A DNA stretch of 48,947 bases, taken from NCBI GenBank assembly GCA_022841705.1, contig JALHQZ010000016.1:1-48947 (forward strand), in the 5' to 3' direction. This document shows positions 26,463-35,170 of this stretch, one piece after another. Position 1 is the stretch's first letter. Every line of letters begins with the position of its first letter. A model generated the notes under the pieces. It worked only from the letters and a program-made list of their open reading frames with translations. It had not been told where the DNA came from and ran no database searches. Position numbers and translations under genes: made by a program. This DNA is from Pirellulales bacterium. GTDB lineage: Bacteria; Planctomycetota; Planctomycetia; Pirellulales; Lacipirellulaceae.

Positions 26463-28322
26463 ATGAGTCGCAATCAGGGCGTCATTGTGATTGGCGCCTG
26501 CTGCTGCCTCGTTTTGCTTATTGCCGCCATCGTGACGCTGATTGTCGTTTGTACATCTGGCGAGACCGCCGCTGAATTGGAGCCAGCCGAGTTTTCATCT
26601 CAACATCACGGCGGCGGTGGTGGATTCCCGGTACTGATTGGCGGCGCCGGATTTGCCGGCATCGAGGCAGCTCGGCGTTTGCATGAAGAGGGTGTTGATT
26701 TTGTGATTCTGGAGGCGAGCGGGCGCCTGGGAGGCCGCGTGCAGGAGAAAAAGTTTGGCGGCTACGTGCTCGAGAGCGGCGCCAACTGGATTCAAGGCCT
26801 GGCCGGTAATCCGGTCTGGGAGCTGAAAAAGGCGTACGGCCTGCGCGGCCTGCGCAACAATTTCGACGACGTTGTCGTTTATGACGAAACCGGAGCGCTG
26901 GTCGAGAATCCGTACGGCACGCCCGAGGGTGCGCAGGCCGACGAGGCGTACGTCGGTGCCGGCCGGATTTCGCGCCGCTGCTTTCAGCCCGAGGCGCCCG
27001 GGTTGAACCAGAACACGAAGCGCTTTTGCCAGGGGTTTATTCCGGGGTTTGTGGACGCCACCACTGGCGATGACCGAAGCAACGAAGAGGGCGAGGCGCT
27101 TTTCAACGGGTTTGTTGCCGACACGCCGCTGAAGCGCCTGTTTCAGTACTACTCGCAGGACTTTGAGTGGGCCGAGTCGCCTGGCATCACGTCGCTGAAC
27201 AACACGCTGCCGGCCAACTCGTATGTCGACTTTCGCGACGCCAACTACATGGCACTCGACGATCCGCTTGGCTACGCGCGCCTGCTGCTCAAGCACGCAG
27301 CGACTTTTCTTCAGACGAGCGTCAACAGCGATACGAGCGTCAAGTTTAGCGACTCACGCCTGCGCCTGAACACGCGCGTTCTCCAAGTTGATCGCAGTCG
27401 CGCGGACCGCATCACTGTGACTGTGTGCACGACGCGCGCTGCGCCGCTGCACTCGGGCACCAGCTTCCCGTGCCGAGCCGGTACGACGCGCACGATTGTC
27501 GGCAGCCACTTTGTGTCGACCTTTTCACTCGGCGTGCTTACGCAGTCGGTGATTGAGCATACGCTCAATCTGCAACCGAAAACCGCGCCCGTTTTCGTTC
27601 CTCCGCTGCCGGCGAGCACCGCGGGCGCGCTGATGCAGTTTCCGATGGCGCTCTACTCGAAGCTCTTTTTCCGCTTCCCGTGGAAGTTCTGGCAAGACGA
27701 GCAGATGCTGCTGTCGGCCTATGGCGACGGCGAATTCGCGCCCGTCTGGCAGTCGCTCGATCTGCCCAAGTTTCTGCCCGGGTCCAAGATTCTCTTTCTG
27801 ACCGTCACTGGCGAGCGCGCCCGCGCGCTCCAGGAGCTGCCCAACAGTGCGGCCGCCGACACGCAGATTATCAACGAGCTGCTGCCGGTGTTGAATCAGA
27901 TTTTCGAGGCCGAGATTCGCGCCGCGACGGGCGGCCGACTGCTGCAGCGCAGCGATGTGCGCGAATTCAGCATGGCGCGCTGGCTGCAGGACGATTTGGC
28001 GCGTGGCATGTACTCGAACTGGCGCGCCAACCGCACCTGGGAGGAGCAGGAGCCGACGCGCACCACGCTCGGTCGCCTGCGCTTTAGCGGCGAGCACACC
28101 TGCTTCCGCTACAACGGCTACGTGCACGGCGCCCTGCTGGCCGGCGAGCGCACTGCCAACCTGCTGCTCGCTGAGGCATTTGGCCGCGACGTCGACCTCG
28201 CGACGCTCTGCGACCAGTCGCCCGAGCAGCTTGTGGGAAGCTCGCGCACGTTGGCAGAAGAAGAGTTTCCGCACTCGCTCGGCTTTCCGCGTGTCGAGGA
28301 TGCCAACATTGAAGAAGATTGA
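26463..28322 (+). CDS. Membrane-anchored flavin amine oxidase (polyamine oxidase/LSD1 type)
   Basis: 619 residues from ATG 26463. A strong membrane helix at about 7-32 precedes the enzyme, implying a type II protein with an extracytosolic catalytic domain. FAD binding: VLIGGAGFAGIEAARRL at ~56-72, then VDFVILEASGRLGGRV and LESGANWIQG, all hallmarks of amine oxidases. The C-terminal FAD loop LRFSGEHTCFRYNGYVHGAL is also intact (~540-560). The family oxidises polyamines, amino acids or methyl-lysine and releases H2O2. A luminal polyamine or amine oxidase is likelier than a histone demethylase because of the anchor. The H2O2 could feed the haloperoxidase-like enzyme at 1948. Confidence 0.9.
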   Translation: MSRNQGVIVIGACCCLVLLIAAIVTLIVVCTSGETAAELEPAEFSSQHHGGGGGFPVLIGGAGFAGIEAARRLHEEGVDFVILEASGRLGGRVQEKKFGGYVLESGANWIQGLAGNPVWELKKAYGLRGLRNNFDDVVVYDETGALVENPYGTPEGAQADEAYVGAGRISRRCFQPEAPGLNQNTKRFCQGFIPGFVDATTGDDRSNEEGEALFNGFVADTPLKRLFQYYSQDFEWAESPGITSLNNTLPANSYVDFRDANYMALDDPLGYARLLLKHAATFLQTSVNSDTSVKFSDSRLRLNTRVLQVDRSRADRITVTVCTTRAAPLHSGTSFPCRAGTTRTIVGSHFVSTFSLGVLTQSVIEHTLNLQPKTAPVFVPPLPASTAGALMQFPMALYSKLFFRFPWKFWQDEQMLLSAYGDGEFAPVWQSLDLPKFLPGSKILFLTVTGERARALQELPNSAAADTQIINELLPVLNQIFEAEIRAATGGRLLQRSDVREFSMARWLQDDLARGMYSNWRANRTWEEQEPTRTTLGRLRFSGEHTCFRYNGYVHGALLAGERTANLLLAEAFGRDVDLATLCDQSPEQLVGSSRTLAEEEFPHSLGFPRVEDANIEED

Positions 28323-28365
28323 GTGTCTCCGCGAACTGACGGCTCGCGCGGCCGCTGCCGAGACA

Positions 28366-28611
28366 ATGGAAATGCTTGTGTTTATGGTGATGCCGCGCCC
28401 CAACGGCTGGCAGCAAACACCAGAGCTCTGCGAAGAACGCCTTTATCGCATGAAGCTGGCGAGGTTGTTGGGAAACCTCGAGACACAGCATGCTATTTTC
28501 ACAGAGTTCTTGACAGAGATGCACGTCAGTGCACGCGCACCACTGCGTCGCTTGACTGCGAGCGAGTTGGAGGAAGACGACGAGCTGCTGCAAGAGATTC
28601 TGGGCGCATGA
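28366..28611 (+). CDS. Small acidic helical protein
   Basis: 81 residues from ATG 28366. It starts MEMLVFMVMPRP and ends in an acidic helix (SELEEDDELLQEILGA). No family recognised. It follows the amine oxidase by 43 nt and is convergent with the gene ending at 28634. Confidence 0.5.
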   Translation: MEMLVFMVMPRPNGWQQTPELCEERLYRMKLARLLGNLETQHAIFTEFLTEMHVSARAPLRRLTASELEEDDELLQEILGA

Positions 28612-28633
28612 AAAAAAATTAAAGAGCGCAGCT

Positions 28634-29224
28634 TCAATCAAAATCCAGCCGCTCGAGTGCGTCGATGATCTGATCGATTCGATCAGCACCTTCGTCGCCC
28701 GCAAGAAAGCGCGGCCAGTTGTCTTTGGGGCATTCCGGGTGTGCTGCGTAAATGCGCTCGCCCACCGTCTGCGAGAAACCGCACGGCTTCTGAATGTCGA
28801 GCTGCGAGGCGTTGGTTGGTGCGTATTCCTGCGGAATGAGAAACTGTTCGCCGCTGATCGCCATTTTCGTGCGCCAAAAGCCCTGTTTGTCGACAAACGA
28901 CGCAGTGACGGCGCACTTGTCGTACCAGAGGCCGTCGCGCTGCTCAATGTAGTTTTCGATCGCAATGTAGACGTCGCCTCTCATTGCCGGCTCGTCGTCA
29001 AACGCACGCATGCGCGCTCCCATGCATACGCGTGCACTGTCGATGCCGACTGGCTGCGGACAACCAGTGTCTACAGTACCAGCAACGCACGCCAATCGCT
29101 GCGCAAACGTGCCCCTTTTTGCAATGAACTTCTCCAGCGCCTCGGTCTTCACGGCCGAGTGCGACGCACTATGAACCGCCTGAAAGCAGTAGTTGGACAG
29201 TGCTTTGTTTGTCGCAGTCGTCAT
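28634..29224 (-). CDS. Hypothetical cysteine-containing protein
   Basis: 196 residues from ATG 29224. Mixed alpha/beta with seven cysteines, no membrane segment and no family recognised. Its start lies inside the 3' end of the upstream membrane-protein gene, an overlap of 56 nt in a different frame, so its promoter must sit in that coding sequence or the two share a message. Confidence 0.6.
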   Translation of the reverse strand: MTTATNKALSNYCFQAVHSASHSAVKTEALEKFIAKRGTFAQRLACVAGTVDTGCPQPVGIDSARVCMGARMRAFDDEPAMRGDVYIAIENYIEQRDGLWYDKCAVTASFVDKQGFWRTKMAISGEQFLIPQEYAPTNASQLDIQKPCGFSQTVGERIYAAHPECPKDNWPRFLAGDEGADRIDQIIDALERLDFD

Positions 29225-29894
29225 CTTTCGCAACAGAGGTAGGTTTCGGATACAAAGCGGAAACGAATGCCGCCGCGAGCGCCAGAAAGAAAAAGAACAA
29301 AATGACGTAGAGCATGCGCATCCAGCGCGTCACTAGCGCTCGAGTGCCGTCGGTGATTGGCAGTGCAAAAACCGTGAGCACGAGCGCGGCGGCGAGCCAC
29401 ACCAGTAGTGCGCGCCCGCTGAGTTGATCGCGCGTGCCGGCGCGCGGCCAGAAAATCGAACGCGTGTGCAGCGACAAAATCGTAAGCGCATAGAGAGCGT
29501 AGAAGATAAGCACACGAACGTCAAAAGTAGTGCCCGCGGGCAAGTCGAAGAGAAAGACGGCCGAGTACAGTGGCGGCAGAACTAGGCCGAGCGCGCGCAC
29601 CGAGACTGGCTCGGCGCGCCGAAATGCCGAAGCGGCGCCTGTTGCAATATCGAGAAACCAGAGCGCGGCAATCGCCAACGAACCGAGGACGATGTCGCCA
29701 ATCAACGAATCATCAAGCGTTTCGCCAAACTGCACAAAGAACGGCCGCAGCACCGCCTCGACACTCTCGCTAATGTAGATCACCAGCAGAGCCCAGTCGA
29801 TGCGACGAAATTCAATGTAGACTGCGGCCGGTACGAGAACGTGCACATAGGGCCACGCCACCTCTTCGAGGAAAAAGTCAAAGCTGTCGGCCAT
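29169..29894 (-). CDS. Multi-spanning membrane protein
   Basis: 241 residues from ATG 29894, preceded by an A9 run. About six hydrophobic helices are spread from ~15 to 215. The N-terminus is acidic and the tail polar (AKDDDCDKQST). No transporter signature recognised. The divergent partner starts 32 nt away across a spacer made almost only of T and A runs (TTTTTTTATTTTTTTTCGAAAAAAAAAGT on the plus strand). Confidence 0.65.
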   Translation of the reverse strand: MADSFDFFLEEVAWPYVHVLVPAAVYIEFRRIDWALLVIYISESVEAVLRPFFVQFGETLDDSLIGDIVLGSLAIAALWFLDIATGAASAFRRAEPVSVRALGLVLPPLYSAVFLFDLPAGTTFDVRVLIFYALYALTILSLHTRSIFWPRAGTRDQLSGRALLVWLAAALVLTVFALPITDGTRALVTRWMRMLYVILFFFFLALAAAFVSALYPKPTSVAKDDDCDKQSTVQLLLSGGS

Positions 29895-29926
29895 CTTTTT
29901 TTTTATTTTTTTTCGAAAAAAAAAGT

Positions 29927-30280
29927 ATGAGCATAGCAGCGCCGGCGGCTGGCGGTGACGATTTGTCTCGTTTAGATGACGACGAGTTTGCGAAAGAGGC
30001 CGAGCGATTCAAGAAGGAGCAGGAGAATCTTTTGAGGCGACAGGAGTTGATTGAGCGAGAACGGATTGCGCGGTCTGCACCACCCGCTCAGCAAGTGCAT
30101 TGCCGGAAAACGATCGAAGCTCTTGAAAACGACATTCGCGACCAGGCGCTATTGCTCAACAACATGCTCAGTGCACTCCTGCGCCGAGCGCCACACAGGC
30201 ATCGAGAAATGGTGGATGCGGATGGGTTGTTTGCAGACTTTCAGGCATTCGTGGTCTCAATGAATGCCGCCGATGAATGA
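29927..30280 (+). CDS. Small coiled-coil protein
   Basis: 117 residues from ATG 29927. Residues ~20-55 (FAKEAERFKKEQENLLRRQE-type heptads) form a charged coiled coil, and a second helix follows. No family recognised. It may dimerise or act as an adaptor. Confidence 0.6.
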   Translation: MSIAAPAAGGDDLSRLDDDEFAKEAERFKKEQENLLRRQELIERERIARSAPPAQQVHCRKTIEALENDIRDQALLLNNMLSALLRRAPHRHREMVDADGLFADFQAFVVSMNAADE

Positions 30281-30314
30281 AAGCTAAGCTAGTGAAACAA
30301 AAACTTCTTTCCAT

Positions 30315-30980
30315 ATGAGTGATTCGAGCAAAGCCCTGGCGACCCAATTGCGCACAGTGTCGCAGGCGTACAATTCGGTGGCCGAAGAAAATGCTGTTCT
30401 TCGGTCGATTGTGGTCGTTTGTATCGATTTGCTGCCAATGTCATCGGATACAAAAGAGCCGCTGCATGGCAGCATCCGCGTTTCGCTCAACTTTCGCGGC
30501 CCACTGATTGGCAAATGGACACAACGACGCCTGGTGTCGCTTGACGAAACTACGCAAAAGCACTTTTCGCTGTCGCGCGATCGCTGCCTGTCGAGCGACG
30601 CCGCACTGATGCTGCTCTCGTCGCACTACACCGGCACGTTCAAAGACGAATGTGTTCAGGCTGGCACTGGTGCGCTGGCGAAATGGAATGCGACAAAGCT
30701 CATTTTGCAGTCTTCGCTCGCCTACGACGCGCCATTTGTGCTGGAGCTTGGTTTCAGTGGAGAAACAAAGGCACTCGAGTGGGTCGAATTCACCTACGAC
30801 TCTGAGGCCATTCCCGAGGCGCTCGACATTCTGAAGACGGCGGCAGTGGCGGCCGAAGAGGTGCGGCTCACTAATTTGACTCTGACCGAGCTGCCGTCAG
30901 AGTTGGAAACAACCACAAAGAAACGTGCGCTGAGCGGCGCGACAAAGTCGGTGCTTCGCCGCCGCCTCGTTCTCGAATGA
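30315..30980 (+). CDS. Hypothetical alpha/beta protein
   Basis: 221 residues from ATG 30315. An N-terminal helix is followed by a beta-rich centre (GSIRVSLNFRGPLIGKW, FVLELGFSGETKALEWVEFTYD) and a basic tail (KKRALSGATKSVLRRRLVLE). No family recognised. It precedes the PRPP synthetase gene by 33 nt of A-rich sequence. Confidence 0.6.
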   Translation: MSDSSKALATQLRTVSQAYNSVAEENAVLRSIVVVCIDLLPMSSDTKEPLHGSIRVSLNFRGPLIGKWTQRRLVSLDETTQKHFSLSRDRCLSSDAALMLLSSHYTGTFKDECVQAGTGALAKWNATKLILQSSLAYDAPFVLELGFSGETKALEWVEFTYDSEAIPEALDILKTAAVAAEEVRLTNLTLTELPSELETTTKKRALSGATKSVLRRRLVLE

Positions 30981-31013
30981 AAAACCAGAAAAAAAAACGA
31001 AAAGAAACAAAAC

Positions 31014-31970
31014 ATGAGCGTCGAATGGCACAAAATACCAATGATTAGCAACTACATTCTTTGCTACCCGCCTGCTCGCGCGACGATGGCGAGCGGGATT
31101 GCGCGAGAGGTGCGTGATGGACGCATCACCAAGTTCTACCCCAACCCAGTCAAACTGGACGAGTTTGCCGACGGCGAGCCGAACATTCTCGTGCCGCATC
31201 TGCACGCTCTGACGGACCGCGACGTTCTGTATCTGGCCGATTGGTCGGGTGCGGCGGCGCGCTACAAGGACCTGTGCATTCTGACCCCGATTGCCGAAAT
31301 GATTGGCAATGGATCGCTGACCATTTTGGTGCCATTCTTTGGCAGCGCCACAATGGAGCGCGAGACGTCCGAGGGCACCATTGCCACGGCCAATGTCGAC
31401 GCCAAGCTCCTGTCGCAGCTGCCGGGTGCCAACAAGCGCATCATCGCAATCGACCTGCATACGACGCAGAACCAGTTCTTCTTCCACAACTGCGTCGTCT
31501 CGCTCGAGAGCTGTATGCCGTTTGTGCGCGACCGCTTCGCCGGCAAAGTCATTGCATTCCCAGACGAAGGCGCGAAGAAGCGCTTCTCCTCGTACTTTGC
31601 CGACATGGATCAAGCCGTGTGCGCCAAGGTGCGCGATGGCGACGCGCGGCACGTACGCCTGACAGACGGCGCTGTCGCCCGCCGCGACGTCGTGATCATC
31701 GACGATTTGGTGCGCAGCGGCGGCACCCTGGTCGAATGCGCGAAAGCGCTCAAGGCGGCCGGCGCCTATGAAATCACTGTTTTCGTGCCACACGCCTGCT
31801 TTCCAAACGGCGAATACCGCCGCTTTGTCGGCGATGGAGACGGTGCCGCGGTCATCGACAAGTTCTTGACGACGGATTCGGTGGCCAAGACTGCCGACGC
31901 GTTGCGCGAGCACACAGAGTGGTTTGACGTGCTCAGTCTCGCCTCGATCATCAAAGGCTTTTTCGCGTGA
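31014..31970 (+). CDS. Ribose-phosphate pyrophosphokinase (PRPP synthetase)
   Basis: 318 residues from ATG 31014, the normal length for the family. FADGEPNI corresponds to the FPDGE motif, LVPFFGSATMERE to the ATP loop region, IDLHTTQNQFFF to the DLHxxQxQGFF strand, and VVIIDDLVRSGGTL at ~223-236 to the PRPP-binding loop. The enzyme makes PRPP from ribose-5-phosphate and ATP, feeding purine, pyrimidine and NAD synthesis. Several family positions are altered (TAGT-type loop reads RSGGT), so it may be a divergent or regulator-like member. It probably supplies nucleotides together with the dNMP kinase. Confidence 0.85.
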   Translation: MSVEWHKIPMISNYILCYPPARATMASGIAREVRDGRITKFYPNPVKLDEFADGEPNILVPHLHALTDRDVLYLADWSGAAARYKDLCILTPIAEMIGNGSLTILVPFFGSATMERETSEGTIATANVDAKLLSQLPGANKRIIAIDLHTTQNQFFFHNCVVSLESCMPFVRDRFAGKVIAFPDEGAKKRFSSYFADMDQAVCAKVRDGDARHVRLTDGAVARRDVVIIDDLVRSGGTLVECAKALKAAGAYEITVFVPHACFPNGEYRRFVGDGDGAAVIDKFLTTDSVAKTADALREHTEWFDVLSLASIIKGFFA

Positions 31971-32016
31971 TTGAAGGCCGGAAGGATTTATTTTAAAAAA
32001 AAAGTGTTCGCAATCG

Positions 32017-32814
32017 ATGACCGAGAAGTTTTCCGCAAAGATTCAGTCGCACTGTGACGTCGTGTGCGACCAAATGTACGCTCTCAAGTACTTTTTGGAG
32101 ATCGTGTCGCAAATCGAGGAGCAGACGAATGATTTGCACGAAGATTCGGTGCTTGCGCACATACGCAAGGCAAAGAATGGCGCTCGCCTTTTCAATGTGC
32201 TTGAACAGGCTGTCGTCATCGTGCCGCTCTCTCGGCTCCGTGACGCGGAGAAACAACCAATCGACCTGTTTTCGGTCGCCGTTTCGGCGCTGGTGAGCCA
32301 AGTCTACGTCGTTCGACAGATGGACGGAATACACAGCGCGTTTGGCACTTTACCGCCGTGCGACCCATTTGCTTTGGACGACGAAAGCGAGGAGCATTCT
32401 TACGGCGCGTTTCACGTGAATAAGCGACAGATTGTGCCAATCTGTCTGGCGGAAATCATTGCGTTTCTGCTCGCGCGCATTCGCTGCACCGACGAACTCT
32501 TGCACGCAATTCGTGGTGCGGCTGCATTGGGCGATCTGTGTCAAGAAGACGCCGTGCGCCTCTGTAGCGACGCGCACGAAGACTCTGAGTCTATCAGCGA
32601 AAGTGAGTTGATTGGCAAAGAGAAAGACCTTGGCGACGAGCTGCTGCGGATCGCCTCCTACATCAATCGTCAGCCATTCTACCCGCTCATCGAAAAGCTT
32701 GCAACAAAGCTGCTGAAGGAGGAAAACAACTACGCGCTCGAGCGCACCGGCAATGATCGTGAAGGCAAGGCGCATTTTGTCAAAGTGCGCAAAGGAAAGC
32801 GTGCGCTTGAATGA
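32017..32814 (+). CDS. Hypothetical helical protein
   Basis: 265 residues from ATG 32017 (context CAATCGATG) after a TTTTAAAAAAAAA leader. Predicted all-alpha with an acidic stretch (DEDSESISESE) near 190. A basic C-terminus (KVRKGKRALE) could aid nuclear entry. No family recognised. Confidence 0.6.
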   Translation: MTEKFSAKIQSHCDVVCDQMYALKYFLEIVSQIEEQTNDLHEDSVLAHIRKAKNGARLFNVLEQAVVIVPLSRLRDAEKQPIDLFSVAVSALVSQVYVVRQMDGIHSAFGTLPPCDPFALDDESEEHSYGAFHVNKRQIVPICLAEIIAFLLARIRCTDELLHAIRGAAALGDLCQEDAVRLCSDAHEDSESISESELIGKEKDLGDELLRIASYINRQPFYPLIEKLATKLLKEENNYALERTGNDREGKAHFVKVRKGKRALE

Positions 32815-32825
32815 AGGGGGTTTTT

Positions 32826-33185
32826 TCATTGCCATTTTTTCCGCTCTGGACCGTGCACGTGTTCGAAAAAGAACTTGCCATTTGGCGCGCGCAGTGCCTC
32901 GAGAGTAGGGTCGTCGTCAAACATACCGGGCGTCAAACCATCTTGCGGCGGACGTGCATAGCTCCAGCCTGGCGGTGCTTCGGTGGCATCGCCCGCGTGG
33001 CGCCGCCATGGATAGATACAACCGAGCACAATCGGCTCGTTGCCGTGTGTAAATGAATCAATGTCGCTCACGGTGTCGCAGCTGGCGCAGAACCACCTTC
33101 CGGCGGCCGCGTGGCGGCGCTCGAGCACAAAGCATGTACCCAAAACGATGGCATAGACCAATATACACCCATAGTAAGACGACAT
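32826..33185 (-). CDS. Small signal-anchored protein
   Basis: 119 residues from ATG 33185 (context CAAACGATG). MSSYYGCILVYAIVLGTCFVLE forms an N-terminal membrane helix. A CxxC (WFCASCDTV) follows, then a Pro/Gly-rich domain. No family recognised. Its stop is 12 nt from the convergent gene that ends at 32814. Confidence 0.6.
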   Translation of the reverse strand: MSSYYGCILVYAIVLGTCFVLERRHAAAGRWFCASCDTVSDIDSFTHGNEPIVLGCIYPWRRHAGDATEAPPGWSYARPPQDGLTPGMFDDDPTLEALRAPNGKFFFEHVHGPERKKWQ

Positions 33186-33215
33186 CGTTTGAAAGAACAA
33201 GACGAATGCTTTTTT

Positions 33216-33269
33216 TTTTCAGATGTAGATTTTCATTACGCGCTCAATGGGCGCGCGGCACTTTGGGCA
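33216..33269 (-). pseudogene. Duplicated 3' fragment of the RING gene
   Basis: This stretch repeats the last ~50 bases of the RING gene at 33831-33884 in the same orientation. The first 42 bases are identical, then about four of twelve differ. It encodes the C-terminal RAPIERVMKIYI-like end with no gene in front. It lies upstream of the 33313 gene start and may have been captured as a terminator or left by recombination. Confidence 0.8.
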
Positions 33270-33300
33270 TTGTTTTTTTAGGGCCATTGGGTGCGAAAGT

Positions 33301-33307
33301 TATAAAA
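33301..33307 (+). promoter_or_regulatory. TATA-like box before the gene at 33313
   Basis: TATAAAA lies 6 nt before ATG 33313 (context ACAACGATG). The distance implies either a very short or leaderless message, or that the A-rich motif acts as a leader rather than as a classical TATA box. Confidence 0.4.
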
Positions 33308-33312
33308 CAACG

Positions 33313-33810
33313 ATGAGCACCGAAAACCTTGAAAAATTCGCATCGATTCTGGCCGCACCAGTCTACTTGACCACATCGGATTTGAAGGGCGATATTAAAT
33401 GGCGCGAATCTGGTCTGAAACCGCGGGACTCGTACGATTCAGACGAAGAATCGATGCCTGACTTGGTCGGGTGTGACAAATGCGGCGCGGATAGCCTGTC
33501 GCACTTTTTTCGCTCGTACACCGACGATCCGGCGCTTGATCTGTGCATTCCGTGCTACAAGGAGCTTCGATTGGCAGCCACTCCCGCGGAAACCGTGAAG
33601 AAAGCCAAGGCGAAATGGCAGGAAGCGTTGCGCCAGTGCATTGCTGCTGGCAAAGCCAGCGCCAAGGCTGAGAGTCGGGCTAGGCACGCTCGTAACATAT
33701 CCATTTGGAACTTGTTGAATCCCAACACACCTTGTCCATTCGATCCGGTGCCAGAATCGGACTCGGAGGAAAGCGCCGACCACAAAGACAAGCGTTCCAA
33801 AAAAGACTAA
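33313..33810 (+). CDS. Putative zinc-binding protein
   Basis: 165 residues from ATG 33313. CDKCGA at ~54-59 and CIPC at ~79-82 form a plausible four-cysteine zinc site. An acidic Ser/Asp cluster (SYDSDEESMPD) precedes it, and an Asp/Glu/Lys-rich tail ends the protein. Helical between. It could be an interaction module for transcription or ubiquitin factors. No family recognised. Confidence 0.6.
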   Translation: MSTENLEKFASILAAPVYLTTSDLKGDIKWRESGLKPRDSYDSDEESMPDLVGCDKCGADSLSHFFRSYTDDPALDLCIPCYKELRLAATPAETVKKAKAKWQEALRQCIAAGKASAKAESRARHARNISIWNLLNPNTPCPFDPVPESDSEESADHKDKRSKKD

Positions 33811-33833
33811 ACCTTTGCTTCAACGAATTCTTT

Positions 33834-34349
33834 TCAGATGTAGATTTTCATTACGCGCTCAATGGGCGCGCGACACATTGGGCAAGGCGTGCCGGCCTTG
33901 AGCAGATCATTGCCGCATTCGAGGCACGTACACGTGTGCATGTCTTCGCCGTGGAGCAGCGCGGCGTTGGCGAGCTTCTCCATGCAAATGACGCACGTGC
34001 GCTCATCTCCATCGGCTTCGACCGCCGGCTTTGAGGCGCTGCATTTGCGGCACGCCACGCGGCTCGCAAACTGCATTTCGTTGCATGTCTTGCACAGCCA
34101 ATCGCCTGATCGAATCACTGGTGGCGGCGGCGCTGCACCGACTGGTTTGGGAGGTCGAGCTGTGTTGCAGCTACGGCAAGTCGCGCGCGAGGCGAATTGA
34201 ATGTCTTTGCAACCAGGGCATGTCCAGTCGCCCGGAGCCTTTGGATTCCAGCCAGGTCTGCTGGTGCCGCAGCGCTTGCACGCTGCCTTGCTTGCAAAAC
34301 AGGTGTTTCCGCACGACGGGCACAACCAGTCAAGATTGGCTCGTTGCAT
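33834..34349 (-). CDS. RanBP2-type zinc finger and MDM2-like RING protein (E3 ligase)
   Basis: 171 residues from ATG 34349. Three RanBP2-type zinc fingers occur in series: WLCPSC...CKRC (~8-26), WTCPGC...CRSC (~42-60) and WLCKTC...CRKC (~80-98). The C-terminal RING starts at CVICMEKLANAALLHGEDMH, has CTCLECGNDLL and PCPMCRAPIERVMKIY, and ends at the last residue. Order, spacing and the C-terminal hydrophobic end match the RING of MDM2/MDMX and IAP proteins. An E3 ubiquitin ligase that recognises ubiquitin or RNA through the fingers is likely. Copies of both of its ends flank it (33216 and 35171). Confidence 0.9.
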   Translation of the reverse strand: MQRANLDWLCPSCGNTCFASKAACKRCGTSRPGWNPKAPGDWTCPGCKDIQFASRATCRSCNTARPPKPVGAAPPPPVIRSGDWLCKTCNEMQFASRVACRKCSASKPAVEADGDERTCVICMEKLANAALLHGEDMHTCTCLECGNDLLKAGTPCPMCRAPIERVMKIYI

Positions 34350-34366
34350 TTTCAGAAAGAAAAAGT

Positions 34367-34645
34367 TCAATTCTTTCTTTTTTTGTCATTCGGCGAATGA
34401 CAAAACGTCGACGGCAAGGCACCCGACGCGACGTGAGCGCAGTAGTCGTTGTAAAGGTCGGCGTTTGTCACGCCCGGCAATCCGGGCGCATTGAACTTGG
34501 GGGCGTCGGCGTCGTGTGGGCACAATGTCGGATGCCATCCTGCGCGACCGCCACTTTTCTCTGATACAGTCCAGCACTGCTCGTATGCCGTTCGACAGCA
34601 CATACCGTCGGTAAAAGTCGGGTCGGGGTTGAATGGGTCAGACAT
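34367..34645 (-). CDS. Small cysteine-containing protein
   Basis: 92 residues from ATG 34645. Starts MSDPFNPDPTF and has CC, WHPTLCPHDAD and further single Cys residues. It ends with a basic tail (KKRKN). Trp/Cys/Pro content recalls small secreted or metal-binding domains, and the layout (DGMCCR...C...CPHD...YC) resembles the paired gene at 34736. It precedes the RING gene by 17 nt. No family recognised. Confidence 0.5.
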   Translation of the reverse strand: MSDPFNPDPTFTDGMCCRTAYEQCWTVSEKSGGRAGWHPTLCPHDADAPKFNAPGLPGVTNADLYNDYCAHVASGALPSTFCHSPNDKKRKN

Positions 34646-34735
34646 CTTTGTAGCACTTGTTTGCAATGCAAGAAAAGTTCCGCCCATTCCCTATTGAGAT
34701 TAACCCGCGTTGCATTTATCGACAATTTCAAAAAT

Positions 34736-35125
34736 TTACTTGCCACCCCAAGTGATTTCGGTCCCTTCATCCGGCATCAAGCCAGCGCAGTCGGGGGAAC
34801 TGAACGTGTGCTTGACGTCGTACCCCTTGTCGCGAAAAGTTCGAGCAGTTTCCTCGTGGAAACCGTCGCAGCTGGCGCCGCTCCAACCGCTCTCCACTGC
34901 AAACATGACATTCTTCTGGCATTGCCGGAGATGCTTTTGCTGAACAGTTTCGGCCCGCTTGTCGGCCTGTGGTCGCTGAAACATTTTGGAGATGCGCTCT
35001 GCATGTTCGGCGTCGGGCAAGACGCCGTTTTGCGTTTGCCAACGGAGCACGATGCCGCGTAAGAATTCGCTCATTATTTGCCCAACTTTGTTTTTTTTAT
35101 CTTTTGCGTCTCCACTCTCGGCCAT
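34736..35125 (-). CDS. Small hypothetical protein
   Basis: 129 residues from ATG 35125, with the leader TTGATTTTTTTTATCGGA shared with the gene at 22267. A basic N-terminus (KDKKNKVG), a helical centre and a C-terminal SGASCDGFHEETARTF part follow. Upstream lies a copy of the RING gene leader. No family recognised. Confidence 0.5.
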   Translation of the reverse strand: MAESGDAKDKKNKVGQIMSEFLRGIVLRWQTQNGVLPDAEHAERISKMFQRPQADKRAETVQQKHLRQCQKNVMFAVESGWSGASCDGFHEETARTFRDKGYDVKHTFSSPDCAGLMPDEGTEITWGGK

Positions 35126-35170
35126 TCCGATAAAAAAAATCAACCCGCGCCTCATTGCCGAAACATTTCA

